Shown piece after piece: positions 1 through 7,819 of a stretch of DNA of 64,000 nucleotides; positions within the stretch are counted from its first letter, which is position 1; each line of letters begins with the position of its first letter. The position numbers and the translations under genes are program-made. The notes below the pieces were generated by a model. It had not been told where the DNA came from, did not search any database, and saw nothing but the letters and a program-made list of their open reading frames with translations. The DNA lies in NCBI GenBank assembly GCA_030041455.1, contig JASHNV010000058.1:29606-93605 (forward strand), given 5' to 3'. This stretch comes from Spirochaetia bacterium (lineage in GTDB: Bacteria > Spirochaetota > Spirochaetia > DAHUYW01).

Positions 1-1
1 G

Positions 2-637
2 CTCGCGATTCCGGGCGGCGCGATCGGGATCCTCCTCCTGAACGTCTACCTTGCGGCGGCGTCGTTCGTCGCGCACGAGATCACGAACTACGCGACGCCC
101 TCGTTCAAGGACCTCCAAGCCTATCTGAAATCGGCCTGGAAGGCCGGCCTCACGCTCGGCGTCATCACCTGCGTCCAGATCGGCATCCTCGCGGTCGCGA
201 TGCCCTTTTACCTCCAGCTCGGGGGTCTTCTCGGCATGACCGCGGTCGCCGTGATCTTCTGGATCAGCGTGATCTGGTGGCTAGCGAGCCAATATTACTT
301 CCCGATCCGTACCCGTCTGGATTCGGGCATCAGGAAGATCCTCAGGAAGAGCTTCATCGTCTTCTTCGACAACGCCGGCTTTACGATCGCCGTCGGAATG
401 GGGACCGTCGTCATCCTCGCGCTCTCCGTATTCACCGCGTTCCTGCTCCCGGGCGCGGCGACCGTGCTCATTTGGCACCAGTCGGCGCTGAAGCTCAGGC
501 TCTTGAAGTACGATTACCTCGAAAAGAATCCCGGTGCGAATCGAAAGGACCTTCCCTGGGACGCGCTGCTCGTCGAGGAAAGCGAGAGAGTAGGTCACCG
601 CTCCCTGCGGGGGATGATCTTCCCGTGGAAGGACTGA
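2..637 (+). CDS. Integral membrane protein, 3' part (DUF624/YesL-like, uncertain)
   Basis: The reading frame is open from base 2 and runs into the window edge, so the start codon lies to the left. About 211 residues are visible. They contain four or five hydrophobic segments (around LAIPGGAIGILLLN, TLGVITCVQIGILAVA, GLLGMTAVAVIFWISVIW and the pair around VGMGTVVILALSVFTAFLL), separated by a basic cytoplasmic loop rich in Arg and Lys. The pattern of a loop like FKDLQAYLKSAWK followed by paired helices recalls the DUF624/YesL membrane family, whose role is often in carbohydrate uptake loci, but I did not align it. No catalytic motif is seen. It is followed after 61 bases by an ABC transporter gene that has its own promoter. 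Confidence 0.6.
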   Translation, partial: LAIPGGAIGILLLNVYLAAASFVAHEITNYATPSFKDLQAYLKSAWKAGLTLGVITCVQIGILAVAMPFYLQLGGLLGMTAVAVIFWISVIWWLASQYYFPIRTRLDSGIRKILRKSFIVFFDNAGFTIAVGMGTVVILALSVFTAFLLPGAATVLIWHQSALKLRLLKYDYLEKNPGANRKDLPWDALLVEESERVGHRSLRGMIFPWKD

Positions 638-661
638 CCTCGAAGGGGCGCGCGGCGGGGG

Positions 662-690
662 TTGAGCCCGGCATGGGAAACGGGTATCCT
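662..690 (+). promoter_or_regulatory. Sigma-70-type promoter of the ABC exporter
   Basis: TTGAGC at 662-667, a 17-base spacer, and TATCCT at 685-690. Only 8 bases separate the -10 box from the ATG at 699, so transcription should begin at or within two bases of the start codon. There is no Shine-Dalgarno sequence upstream of the ATG, which agrees with a leaderless message. Confidence 0.5.
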
Positions 691-698
691 CGCATCCC

Positions 699-1673
699 AT
701 GCACGTCGCGAAGCGCCTCGACCGGCCAGAGCAGGACGCAATCGTCGTCCGGCATCTCTTCAAGCACTACGGTGCCCTCGAAGCCGTCCATGATTTGAAC
801 TTTACCGCGCTCTCGGGCCGGTGCACCGCCTTCCTCGGTCCGAACGGCGCGGGCAAGACCACCACCATCAAGACGCTGTACGGGAAGGCGCGGGCCGACG
901 CTCGGCCCGACACCGAGATCCGGGTCCTCGGCTTTCGGCTGCCGGCCGAAGAGCTCGAAGTAAAATCGCTGATCGGCCTCGTTCCGCAGGACAACAGCCT
1001 CGACGAGGAGCTGAACGTCGAGCAAAACCTCGTTATCTACTCCAAGCTCTACGGGATGCCTATGACGGCCGCGAAGCCCCGCATCGCGGAGCTCCTCGAC
1101 TTCATGGAGCTCTCCGAGAAGGCGCGGAGCCGGGTCAAGGAATTGTCGGGGGGAATGCAGCGCAGGCTCGTCGTCGCGCGGGCGCTCCTCAACAGCCCGC
1201 GCCTCCTCATCCTCGACGAGCCTACCACGGGGCTCGACCCGCAGGTTCGTCACCTGATTTGGGACAGGCTGCGGGCCCTCATGCGCGACGGCGTGACGAT
1301 TCTGCTCTCGACCCACTACATGGACGAGGCCTATCAGATCGCGAACGAGATTATCATCATGGACAAGGGCAGGCTCGTGCTTCAGGGAGAACCGCGCGGT
1401 CTCCTTGCCGGTCACATCGAGAGCTTCGTGCTCGAAGTGAGCGAGCCGGGTTTGCTTGAGTCGCTGCCGCAAGCGCGGCGCGCCGCGGAGGAGGGTACGG
1501 CCTCCGGGCGGCTGCGCCGAGACCGCACCGCCGAGCGCGTTCTTTTCTACTCGTCGGACCTCGCTTCGATCGAGGCGGTCGCGGGAGGGCTTCCGACCGG
1601 AAGCCACTTCGCGCGCCAGACGAATCTGGAAGACCTCTTCCTGAAAACGACCGGAAGGAGCCTCAATGAGTAG
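699..1673 (+). CDS. ABC-2 type exporter, ATP-binding subunit
   Basis: A 324-residue nucleotide-binding protein that should hydrolyse ATP at the inner face of the membrane to power the permease encoded next. Visible motifs in order are Walker A GPNGAGKTTT (about residues 47-56), signature LSGGMQRRL (about 149), Walker B LLILDEPTTGLDP (about 168) and the switch histidine in LSTHYMDEA (about 205). The organisation resembles the NodI/DrrA/CcmA group of exporter ATPases, which pair with a single ABC-2 permease; polyketides, drugs or polysaccharides are typical cargo, so the substrate cannot be given. It overlaps the next gene by 8 bases, indicating translational coupling. The C-terminal 100 residues are the variable domain usual in this group. 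Confidence 0.9.
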   Translation: MHVAKRLDRPEQDAIVVRHLFKHYGALEAVHDLNFTALSGRCTAFLGPNGAGKTTTIKTLYGKARADARPDTEIRVLGFRLPAEELEVKSLIGLVPQDNSLDEELNVEQNLVIYSKLYGMPMTAAKPRIAELLDFMELSEKARSRVKELSGGMQRRLVVARALLNSPRLLILDEPTTGLDPQVRHLIWDRLRALMRDGVTILLSTHYMDEAYQIANEIIIMDKGRLVLQGEPRGLLAGHIESFVLEVSEPGLLESLPQARRAAEEGTASGRLRRDRTAERVLFYSSDLASIEAVAGGLPTGSHFARQTNLEDLFLKTTGRSLNE

Positions 1674-2478
1674 CTCGATCGAAACGCGACTGATCTCGCG
1701 CGAGCGGGCCGGAGCGGCGCCGAAGCGGGCCGCGCGGATCGGCGCGGTCTGGTACCGGCACATGAGGGTCTATACGAAGAACATCTTCTCGAACTCGGTT
1801 CCCCCGTTCGTCGAGCCGCTTGTTTTCCTTCTCGGCGTGGGGCTCGGGCTGGGCGCCTTCATCACCCGCATGCAGGGAATGCCCTATGTCCGTTTCCTCG
1901 CGACGGGGCTCCTCATGACCACGGCGATGTTCACGAGCGCCTTCGAGATGACCTTCGGCACCTACATTCGCCTCGTATTCGACAAAATTTACGACGGTAT
2001 GCTCGGCGCGCCCCTGACCGTGGGCGACCTCATGCTCGGCGAGATTCTCTGGTGCGGGACCAAGGGCGCTCTCTTTACGGCGAGCGTCATGATCGTGACG
2101 ACCGCCTTCGGCGCGCTGTCGTTCGGCTTGGTATGGCTCGCCCCGCTCGTCGGGTTCGCTACCGGCGCCATGTTCGCGGTCCTCGCGCTTCTCGTGACCA
2201 CCGTCGTGGACAACATCAACAACTTCAACTTCTTCTTCTCGGGACTGATCTCGCCGATGTTCTTCTTCTCGGGGGTGGTTTTCCCGCTCGGCAACCTGCC
2301 GGGATGGCTGAGGGTCGTGGCGGAGTTCCTGCCCCTCACGCATCCGGTGCGGCTGGTCCGGGGCATCGACCAGGGCTTGAGTCCGGTGAACGCCTGGGAC
2401 GGGGCGTACATCGTCGTCTTCGTTGCCGGGATAGGCGCGCTCGCCGTCGCGAGGATCCGAAAGCGTCTGATCGACTGA
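1666..2478 (+). CDS. ABC-2 type exporter, permease subunit
   Basis: A 270-residue membrane protein starting at ATGAGTAG, where the last codon of the ATPase gene overlaps its start. After a 40-residue cytoplasmic N-terminus come about six hydrophobic helices, including PFVEPLVFLLGVGLGLGAF and SGLISPMFFFSGVVFPLG. The latter, followed by LPGWLRVVAEFLPLTHPVRLVRG, is the characteristic C-terminal pattern of ABC2_membrane (NodJ-like) permeases. With the preceding ATPase it forms a minimal exporter. The gene ends 50 bases before a GC-rich hairpin that separates it from the convergent operon. Confidence 0.85.
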   Translation: MSSSIETRLISRERAGAAPKRAARIGAVWYRHMRVYTKNIFSNSVPPFVEPLVFLLGVGLGLGAFITRMQGMPYVRFLATGLLMTTAMFTSAFEMTFGTYIRLVFDKIYDGMLGAPLTVGDLMLGEILWCGTKGALFTASVMIVTTAFGALSFGLVWLAPLVGFATGAMFAVLALLVTTVVDNINNFNFFFSGLISPMFFFSGVVFPLGNLPGWLRVVAEFLPLTHPVRLVRGIDQGLSPVNAWDGAYIVVFVAGIGALAVARIRKRLID

Positions 2479-2527
2479 CCCGGACGGGTGTCTCGGAGGC
2501 TGACGGTAGGCGCGGGAGCGAGGAGAG

Positions 2528-2553
2528 GCGCCGGCCGCGCGGGCGGCCGGCGC
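2528..2553. terminator. Bidirectional GC-rich hairpin between convergent operons
   Basis: A perfect 11-bp stem (GCGCCGGCCGC pairing with GCGGCCGGCGC) with a GCGG loop lies between the stops at 2478 and 2560. There is no U tract on either side, so termination would depend on the very stable stem or on Rho. Confidence 0.55.
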
Positions 2554-2559
2554 GCAGTG

Positions 2560-3951
2560 CTATTTCAGCAGCCCCGCGGCGGACTGGAACATGGCGTTCA
2601 CCTGAGCGCGCGAGATGAGGAGATCGGCGACGCCGTCCCGGAAGGCCGCGAAGAAGTCGCGATTGTACGGCACGAAGTATTCCTGATACTCTCCCTTACC
2701 TTTCGAAAGGCGGAAGGTGACGGTAGTCACGGGGTTGAAAGGAATGAGCGGATTCGGATTCGGCGCGTCGGCGAGGAGGCCGATGACCGACTGGTAGAAC
2801 CCCTTGAACTTGCCCTCCTCGATCGTCTTGCCGTCGAGGTAGTAGGTCGTCTGGGTCTGCGCGTTGCCGCTTGCGTCTTTCGCGCCGCCCCGGGTCCGAA
2901 CGATCTTCGCCTCGTACTGCGTACCCGGCTCGGAGATCGTGAACCCGTCGACGTCCTCGATGTTCGGTATGAGAAGGAACTTGTCCTCCAGGCCGAACGC
3001 GCTCGCGCCTTGAATGCCGCTCACGTCGGTCTTGTCGATCGTAAAGACCGAGGGCTCCCCCGCAAGCTTTGCGTACTCGGTACCGTCGGGCAGCGTGTTG
3101 CCGAGATCGAGATCGATCTCGTGGGACTTCTTGTCCCTGAGCTCGAACTCGAGAACCGGCGGCTGAAGTCCGTACTTCGCGAGATTTCTCGGACTATCGT
3201 CAACGAACTTTTGGATCTGGAAGTAGTTAGGATACTGCTCGAAGAGCTTCTCAAAGTTCTCGCTGTCGACGGGTCGGGGAACGGGGTAGGGCTTCACGAG
3301 CTTCATGGTCGCGAAGGAAACGAACGACATATCATCGCCTTTCACAAGCGGCTCGATCTCGATGTTCCGTCCTCCGCCGACGATTCTCACGTACGTGAGG
3401 CTCTTCGTGTCGACCTGGGGGAGAACCTTGTTCCGGAGTTCGTCGATCGAGGAGAGGAGCGGATCGACGCTGTAGCCGAGGACGGTATAGACGGCTTTGT
3501 CGCCCTCCTTCATCACGTAGTACGCCGACCCCTCGACGGTCTTGTTGCCGATGAGGATGCGGACTTTCGTTCCATCGGAGAGCGAGACTTCCGCCGTAGC
3601 CTGAGGCGGGTCGAGGCCGTATTGGGAGAGGTCGGTCGGGTCGGCGTCGACAAGCCGCTCGGCGTCAAGCTTCGAGAGATTGCCGGCGATATTTCTCAGC
3701 GTAACGCTGTCCCAGTCGAACGGCTGCGGATAGTCGACGGTCCAGCCCGCGCCTTGCTTCGAGAGTCGAATCGTGGTGCCGCCGTGCCTGAGGGTGACCA
3801 GGGTGATCTTGTTTTCGTCGACCTTCGACACCACGATCGTCGGTCCGGACGTCGTCGGCGCCTTCTTCGGAAGCGCCTTCACGACGTAGAAGCCGACCAC
3901 GAGCACGACCAGGACGGCGCCGAATACGATGAGCGAAGTCGAGCGCTTCAC
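2560..3951 (-). CDS. DUF4340 domain protein of a Gld-type ABC system
   Basis: A 463-residue protein with one N-terminal membrane anchor (TSLIVFGAVLVVLVVGFYVV, residues 5-24) and a large extracytoplasmic domain. The domain shows the repeated pattern of DUF4340, with lines such as DENKITLVTLRHGGTTIRL and DLSQYGLDPPQATAEVSL followed later by NLAKYGLQPPVLEFEL. The start is taken as the GTG at 3951 because AGGAGG lies 5 bases before it and it overlaps the stop of the upstream gene by 4 bases (GTGA). A longer frame exists but lacks a ribosome site. DUF4340 proteins are regularly found last in operons with GldA/F/G-type transporters, as here. Their biochemical role is unknown. Confidence 0.85.
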   Translation of the reverse strand: MKRSTSLIVFGAVLVVLVVGFYVVKALPKKAPTTSGPTIVVSKVDENKITLVTLRHGGTTIRLSKQGAGWTVDYPQPFDWDSVTLRNIAGNLSKLDAERLVDADPTDLSQYGLDPPQATAEVSLSDGTKVRILIGNKTVEGSAYYVMKEGDKAVYTVLGYSVDPLLSSIDELRNKVLPQVDTKSLTYVRIVGGGRNIEIEPLVKGDDMSFVSFATMKLVKPYPVPRPVDSENFEKLFEQYPNYFQIQKFVDDSPRNLAKYGLQPPVLEFELRDKKSHEIDLDLGNTLPDGTEYAKLAGEPSVFTIDKTDVSGIQGASAFGLEDKFLLIPNIEDVDGFTISEPGTQYEAKIVRTRGGAKDASGNAQTQTTYYLDGKTIEEGKFKGFYQSVIGLLADAPNPNPLIPFNPVTTVTFRLSKGKGEYQEYFVPYNRDFFAAFRDGVADLLISRAQVNAMFQSAAGLLK

Positions 3952-5393
3952 AGATGCCTCCTGCGAAGCCAGGTCACGAGACCTACGGCGAGAATGACGC
4001 CCGGAATGAGAATGACGACGATCGCCATGAACACGTAAATGAGGAGCGCCGACATTTGGAGGGGAAGCTGGTAGAGGCTCTTCGACTCGATGTTGATCGA
4101 GTTCGGCTGGCTCGTGACCCACTGGACCGCCCCGAGAAAGAACTCGACGTTTCCCTTGATCGTGCCGTAGGGAAAGATGGATCCGAGGAACTGACCGCTT
4201 CCGCCGACCACGAGCCTGAAGCCTCCGTTGGGCTTGTCGCTCGTCGGTCCCTCCTCGATCGAGTCCGCGAGATTCGCCGGGCCCGGGATATCGCTTGCGA
4301 TCCTGGTCGGGACGCCGTTGGAAAGGTCGACCCGCACGAAGGAGTTGCTCGAGCTCGTGAGGAGCGGCTTGATCTCAAGATCGCGCCTTCTCACTTCGAG
4401 CGTCTTCACCGCCATGGATTGCGGCACGATCATGGTGAGATTGCTGCCGGTCACCCCTTTGAGGATGTCGCTCGTGCCGAGAGCCGGGATGATCATGAGG
4501 GGGTTGCCCACGAAATGGCTCTTGTCGCTCTCGACGACGAGGCCGTATTGAAGCGCCACGCCGAAGCTGGACAGGAGGTCGTTGAAGCCGGAAAGCGGCT
4601 TGTTGGTAAGGTCGAAAAAGAAGAGAGCTCGCCCGTCGTGATTCTCGATGTAGTCGAGGAGCTTCGACTCTTCGTCCTTGGAAAGGTCGAACTTCGGCGA
4701 AAGCACCACGACCGCCGAGGCATCCGAGGGCACCGACGGGTCGGTGAGCAGGTTGAGCGTCTTGATCGCATAGTTGCTTTGCTGAAGCGTCTCGGCAAGC
4801 TGAAGCGTCTCGAGCGTGTCCTCGCCGTCCCCGGTGAGCTCGTAGAGGACCGGAGTCTTCCCGGAGCTCACGTAGGCGAGCGCGCCGGTGATCTTCTGCT
4901 CGGCGGTGAAGCCCATGACCTGAGGCTGGCCCTGCTCGGAGTAGCTGATGTCGTAGAGGTCGTAGGGGTTGAGCACCCGGGTGTAATCGCCCGACGTGAT
5001 GATGAGGCTGCCCTCCGGAATGCCCTTGTTGTTCGCGTTGTATTTCGACACGAGCCCGGGGTTCTTGTCCGGATCGACGTAGACGACGTGAATCTTGCCG
5101 GTAAGTCGCTGGTATTTGGTGAGGACATCGACGACGTCCTGATTCTCTTGACCGGTGCGGTACAGCGCGTAGATCGTGACGTCGCGGGTGAGGCCCTTCG
5201 CGAGGGTCTTCGTCTGGGCCGAAAGGGAGTAGAGCTTGTTGTGGGTCATGTCCGCTTCGGCGGGAATTTGCTGCACGATGAGATTGACGATGACGAGTCC
5301 CACGAGAACCGCCAACGTCACGACGGCCGCATAGCCGCCATAACGTACCTTCTTGCTTTTGAAGATCTCGAGAATGGTATTCATGGTGACCAT
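3948..5393 (-). CDS. GldG-family auxiliary protein of ABC transporter
   Basis: A 481-residue protein with an N-terminal membrane helix (about residues 17-41), a long extracytoplasmic region, and a C-terminal helix (LLIYVFMAIVVILIPGVILA) followed by the basic tail WLRRRHL. The extracytoplasmic part begins DMTHNKLYSLSAQTKTLAKG, the signature of the ABC_transp_aux/GldG family, and contains a ThuA-like region. It should sit in the cytoplasmic membrane with the GldF-like permease encoded just upstream. In Bacteroidota GldG serves gliding motility and secretion; in other phyla the same module has no proven role. It starts 4 bases after the permease stop, with GGAG upstream, and overlaps the DUF4340 gene by 4 bases. 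Confidence 0.88.
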   Translation of the reverse strand: MVTMNTILEIFKSKKVRYGGYAAVVTLAVLVGLVIVNLIVQQIPAEADMTHNKLYSLSAQTKTLAKGLTRDVTIYALYRTGQENQDVVDVLTKYQRLTGKIHVVYVDPDKNPGLVSKYNANNKGIPEGSLIITSGDYTRVLNPYDLYDISYSEQGQPQVMGFTAEQKITGALAYVSSGKTPVLYELTGDGEDTLETLQLAETLQQSNYAIKTLNLLTDPSVPSDASAVVVLSPKFDLSKDEESKLLDYIENHDGRALFFFDLTNKPLSGFNDLLSSFGVALQYGLVVESDKSHFVGNPLMIIPALGTSDILKGVTGSNLTMIVPQSMAVKTLEVRRRDLEIKPLLTSSSNSFVRVDLSNGVPTRIASDIPGPANLADSIEEGPTSDKPNGGFRLVVGGSGQFLGSIFPYGTIKGNVEFFLGAVQWVTSQPNSINIESKSLYQLPLQMSALLIYVFMAIVVILIPGVILAVGLVTWLRRRHL

Positions 5394-5397
5394 CTGG

Positions 5398-6261
5398 TTA
5401 GCTCCAACGCCGCTTTTCGATCAGGCGTATTGTCATGAACAGGAAGAACGCGCTGAAGGAGAGATAGTAAACGACCGAATCGAGTTTCAGGAGCCCGCGA
5501 GTGAAGTCCTGATAGCGCTTGAGGAGGGAAAACCAGGCGAGGACGTTCCCGATGAACCCGGTGAAGACCGAGTTGTCGAACAGGACGAGAAGCACGATGA
5601 TGATGGCTCCGAGCAGGACTACCGCGCCTCCCAGATAGAGACTCTTGGTCGAAAAGTAGATCCAGACCGCGACGCCGACGGCGATCGCCGCGGCGAAAAC
5701 GAGGCCGGAGGTGGAATCGGTCGGGACGCCGTTCTGTATCGCGTCCATGATCCAGAAGATGAGCAGCGCGGCGAACGTCACGATCGCCGAGACGACCTGG
5801 TTCTCGGTCGTCGCCGAGACGAAGATGCCGACCGCGATGAAGGAGCAGCCGACGAGCAGGAAGCCGATGTAGCCGCCGATCGTGGCCGACGTGTCGAGAT
5901 CGCCGAAGATCGCGATGACGACCGCGTAAAGGATCGTGATCGCCATGGTAACCACGAACACGAAAAGGGCGGCAAGGTATTTCCCGAGGACGATCTCCGT
6001 GATCTTTATCGGGCTCGTGAGCAGGAGCTGGTCGGTCCTCATCCGCATTTCCTCGGTGAGGAGGCGCATCGTGAGGACCGGCACCGCGAGGAGGAACATG
6101 AAGAGGATGCTCCCGAGGAAGCCGGTGAACTGTGAGCTGAGGGAGACGAGGTTTCCGAAGGCAAAAAGGACGCCGCCCACGAGCAGGAAAAGACTCATGA
6201 AGATGTACCCGGAAGGCGTTTGATAGTAGGCCCGAAGCTCACGTTTGAAGATTGCGAGCAT
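5398..6261 (-). CDS. GldF-type ABC-2 permease
   Basis: A 287-residue polytopic membrane protein. It opens with MLAIFKRELRAYYQTPSGYI, the typical cytoplasmic lead of GldF-like permeases, and has about six to seven hydrophobic segments ending with SFSAFFLFMTIRLIEKRRWS. The conserved block LTMRLLTEEMRMRTDQLLLTS is a family hallmark. It should form the channel for the ATPase encoded 3 bases upstream and work with the GldG-like and DUF4340 proteins downstream. Substrate unknown. Confidence 0.88.
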   Translation of the reverse strand: MLAIFKRELRAYYQTPSGYIFMSLFLLVGGVLFAFGNLVSLSSQFTGFLGSILFMFLLAVPVLTMRLLTEEMRMRTDQLLLTSPIKITEIVLGKYLAALFVFVVTMAITILYAVVIAIFGDLDTSATIGGYIGFLLVGCSFIAVGIFVSATTENQVVSAIVTFAALLIFWIMDAIQNGVPTDSTSGLVFAAAIAVGVAVWIYFSTKSLYLGGAVVLLGAIIIVLLVLFDNSVFTGFIGNVLAWFSLLKRYQDFTRGLLKLDSVVYYLSFSAFFLFMTIRLIEKRRWS

Positions 6262-6264
6262 TTG

Positions 6265-7212
6265 TTAGGATACCTCCTGTTCGGTGGTGGTAAGCTGGAG
6301 GAAAATGTCCTCGAGCGACAGGTCCATGGGCCTCATGATGAGGATGGGATGCCCGGCCTTGCTCATTGCGAGGAAAACCTCCCGGCGAAGATCCTTCTCC
6401 TGCTCGGCCTCGAGCAGCACGTCCACCGCGCTCTCCTCGGTCGATTTCTGAACCTGGACGTCGCGGACGCCGGGAATCGCCTGCAGCGCGGATTTGACCT
6501 CGCGCGCCGGACCGTCGATCCGCAGCGACAGGCGGCTCTTCCCGGAGAGGCGGTGGGAGAGGTTCTTCGGAGTGTCGGTCGCGACGATCTTACCCCGATT
6601 GATGATGAGCACTCGCTCGCAGACGGCGCTCACCTCGGGAAGGATGTGCGAGCTCAGCACGACGGTGTGCTCCTTGCCGAGCGATTTGATGAGGTTTCGA
6701 ATCTCGATGATCTCCTTCGGGTCCAAGCCGATCGTAGGCTCATCGAGGATGAGGAGCGGCGGATTGCCGATGAGCGCCTGGGCGAGGCCCACGCGCTGCT
6801 TGAATCCCTTGGAGAGATTCTTGATGAGGCGCTTGCGCACGTCCCCGATCCGCACGACGTCGAGCACCTTCTCGAGGCTCGAGCGGAAATCCGCCTTCGC
6901 AGTGCCCTTAATTTCGCCTACGAAGTTCAAATACTCGATGACCGTCATGTCCGGATAGAGCGGCGGGAGCTCCGGGAGGTAGCCGATCTTTTTCTTGACC
7001 TCTTCCGGGCGCTCGAGCACGTCGAGGCCGTCGACGAAGATCTTCCCGTCGCTCGCCGAAAGGTACCCCGTGATGATGTTCATCGTCGTGGATTTGCCGG
7101 CCCCGTTCGGTCCGAGGAAGCCGAGGATCTCGCCCTTCTCGGTGCTGAAGGTGAGATTGTCAATTGCTACATGCCGGCCGTAGCGCTTGGTCAAATTTTC
7201 CGCACGTATCAA
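6265..7212 (-). CDS. GldA-type ABC transporter ATP-binding protein
   Basis: A 315-residue ATPase with Walker A GPNGAGKSTTM (about residues 33-43), signature LSKGFKQRVGLAQAL (about 135), Walker B LLILDEPTIGLDP (about 155) and switch histidine in LSSHILPEV. The signature reads LSKGF, as is common in the GldA/CcmA group. The start is TTG at 7212 with GGAGG nine bases upstream. This is the first gene of a four-gene operon (ATPase, permease, GldG-like, DUF4340), all tightly packed on the minus strand and driven by the promoter at 7246-7275. Confidence 0.9.
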   Translation of the reverse strand: MIRAENLTKRYGRHVAIDNLTFSTEKGEILGFLGPNGAGKSTTMNIITGYLSASDGKIFVDGLDVLERPEEVKKKIGYLPELPPLYPDMTVIEYLNFVGEIKGTAKADFRSSLEKVLDVVRIGDVRKRLIKNLSKGFKQRVGLAQALIGNPPLLILDEPTIGLDPKEIIEIRNLIKSLGKEHTVVLSSHILPEVSAVCERVLIINRGKIVATDTPKNLSHRLSGKSRLSLRIDGPAREVKSALQAIPGVRDVQVQKSTEESAVDVLLEAEQEKDLRREVFLAMSKAGHPILIMRPMDLSLEDIFLQLTTTEQEVS

Positions 7213-7245
7213 TCCTTACGCCTCCTGCATTTGGTGATTTCACCC

Positions 7246-7275
7246 AGGATACCCGGAGGCGCTCGGAGGTGTCAA
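7246..7275 (-). promoter_or_regulatory. Promoter of the Gld-type ABC operon
   Basis: On the minus strand TTGACA (7275-7270), an 18-base spacer and TATCCT (7251-7246) precede the TTG start at 7212 by about 33 bases. The -35 box is a perfect match to consensus. Confidence 0.6.
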
Positions 7276-7321
7276 GGCAACTCGATCGTGCGTCGTGGAG
7301 CGAGTCCCGGAATCCGCGCGC

Positions 7322-7819
7322 TCAGGCGTCCGGCCGGGGGACAGCGAGAGCTCCAAGGGCAATCGCCTTCGCCGCCGCTTCGTAGACGCGCTTGATCGGG
7401 ACCTTCGCCTCGCGGGCGAGGCGTCTGCAGTCCTCATACTCCGGCGAGAGCTGGACGGACTCGCCCCGGAAGAAGCCCTCCTTCACGGAGACGCTTCCCC
7501 ACTCGGTCTGAACGGCGAAGAAGCGTCGCTCGAGGCGATGCATCGTGACCGGGTAATAGCGCACGCCGAGCGTCGTCGTCTCCCGGAAGACGACTTCTTT
7601 CACCCTATCGAGGAGACCGGCTTCGCAGAGAACCTGAAGCAACGCGCCGGGCCGGTTCTTCTTCATGTAGACCGGCGTGTAGAACGCGTCGTTCACGCCG
7701 ATCTCGAAGAGACGCTCGAGGACATAGCCGAGCAGCGTCGCGGGAGCGTCGTCAAGGTTGACCTCGACCTTCAGCATCCGCTTGTCGACATGCTCGCCCA
7801 GGTCGGAGGCGGGAGCCAT
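7322..7819 (-). CDS. larC2: Nickel-pincer cofactor synthesis protein LarC, C-terminal part (LarC2)
   Basis: A 165-residue C-terminal half of LarC, the CTP-dependent nickel insertase that loads nickel into the pyridinium dithiocarboxylate pincer made by LarB and LarE. The diagnostic block VEVNLDDAPATLLGYVLE and then YTPVYMKKNRPG matches the conserved VxxNIDD and YMKKNRPG of LarC2. The ATG at 7819 follows directly after the TAG that ends larC1, in the same frame, so the two parts are separated by one amber codon only. It may be made by stop-start reinitiation or by readthrough giving a full-length LarC of about 436 residues. In Lactiplantibacillus plantarum larC is joined by programmed frameshifting, so a controlled junction at this place has precedent. 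Confidence 0.88.
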   Translation of the reverse strand: MAPASDLGEHVDKRMLKVEVNLDDAPATLLGYVLERLFEIGVNDAFYTPVYMKKNRPGALLQVLCEAGLLDRVKEVVFRETTTLGVRYYPVTMHRLERRFFAVQTEWGSVSVKEGFFRGESVQLSPEYEDCRRLAREAKVPIKRVYEAAAKAIALGALAVPRPDA

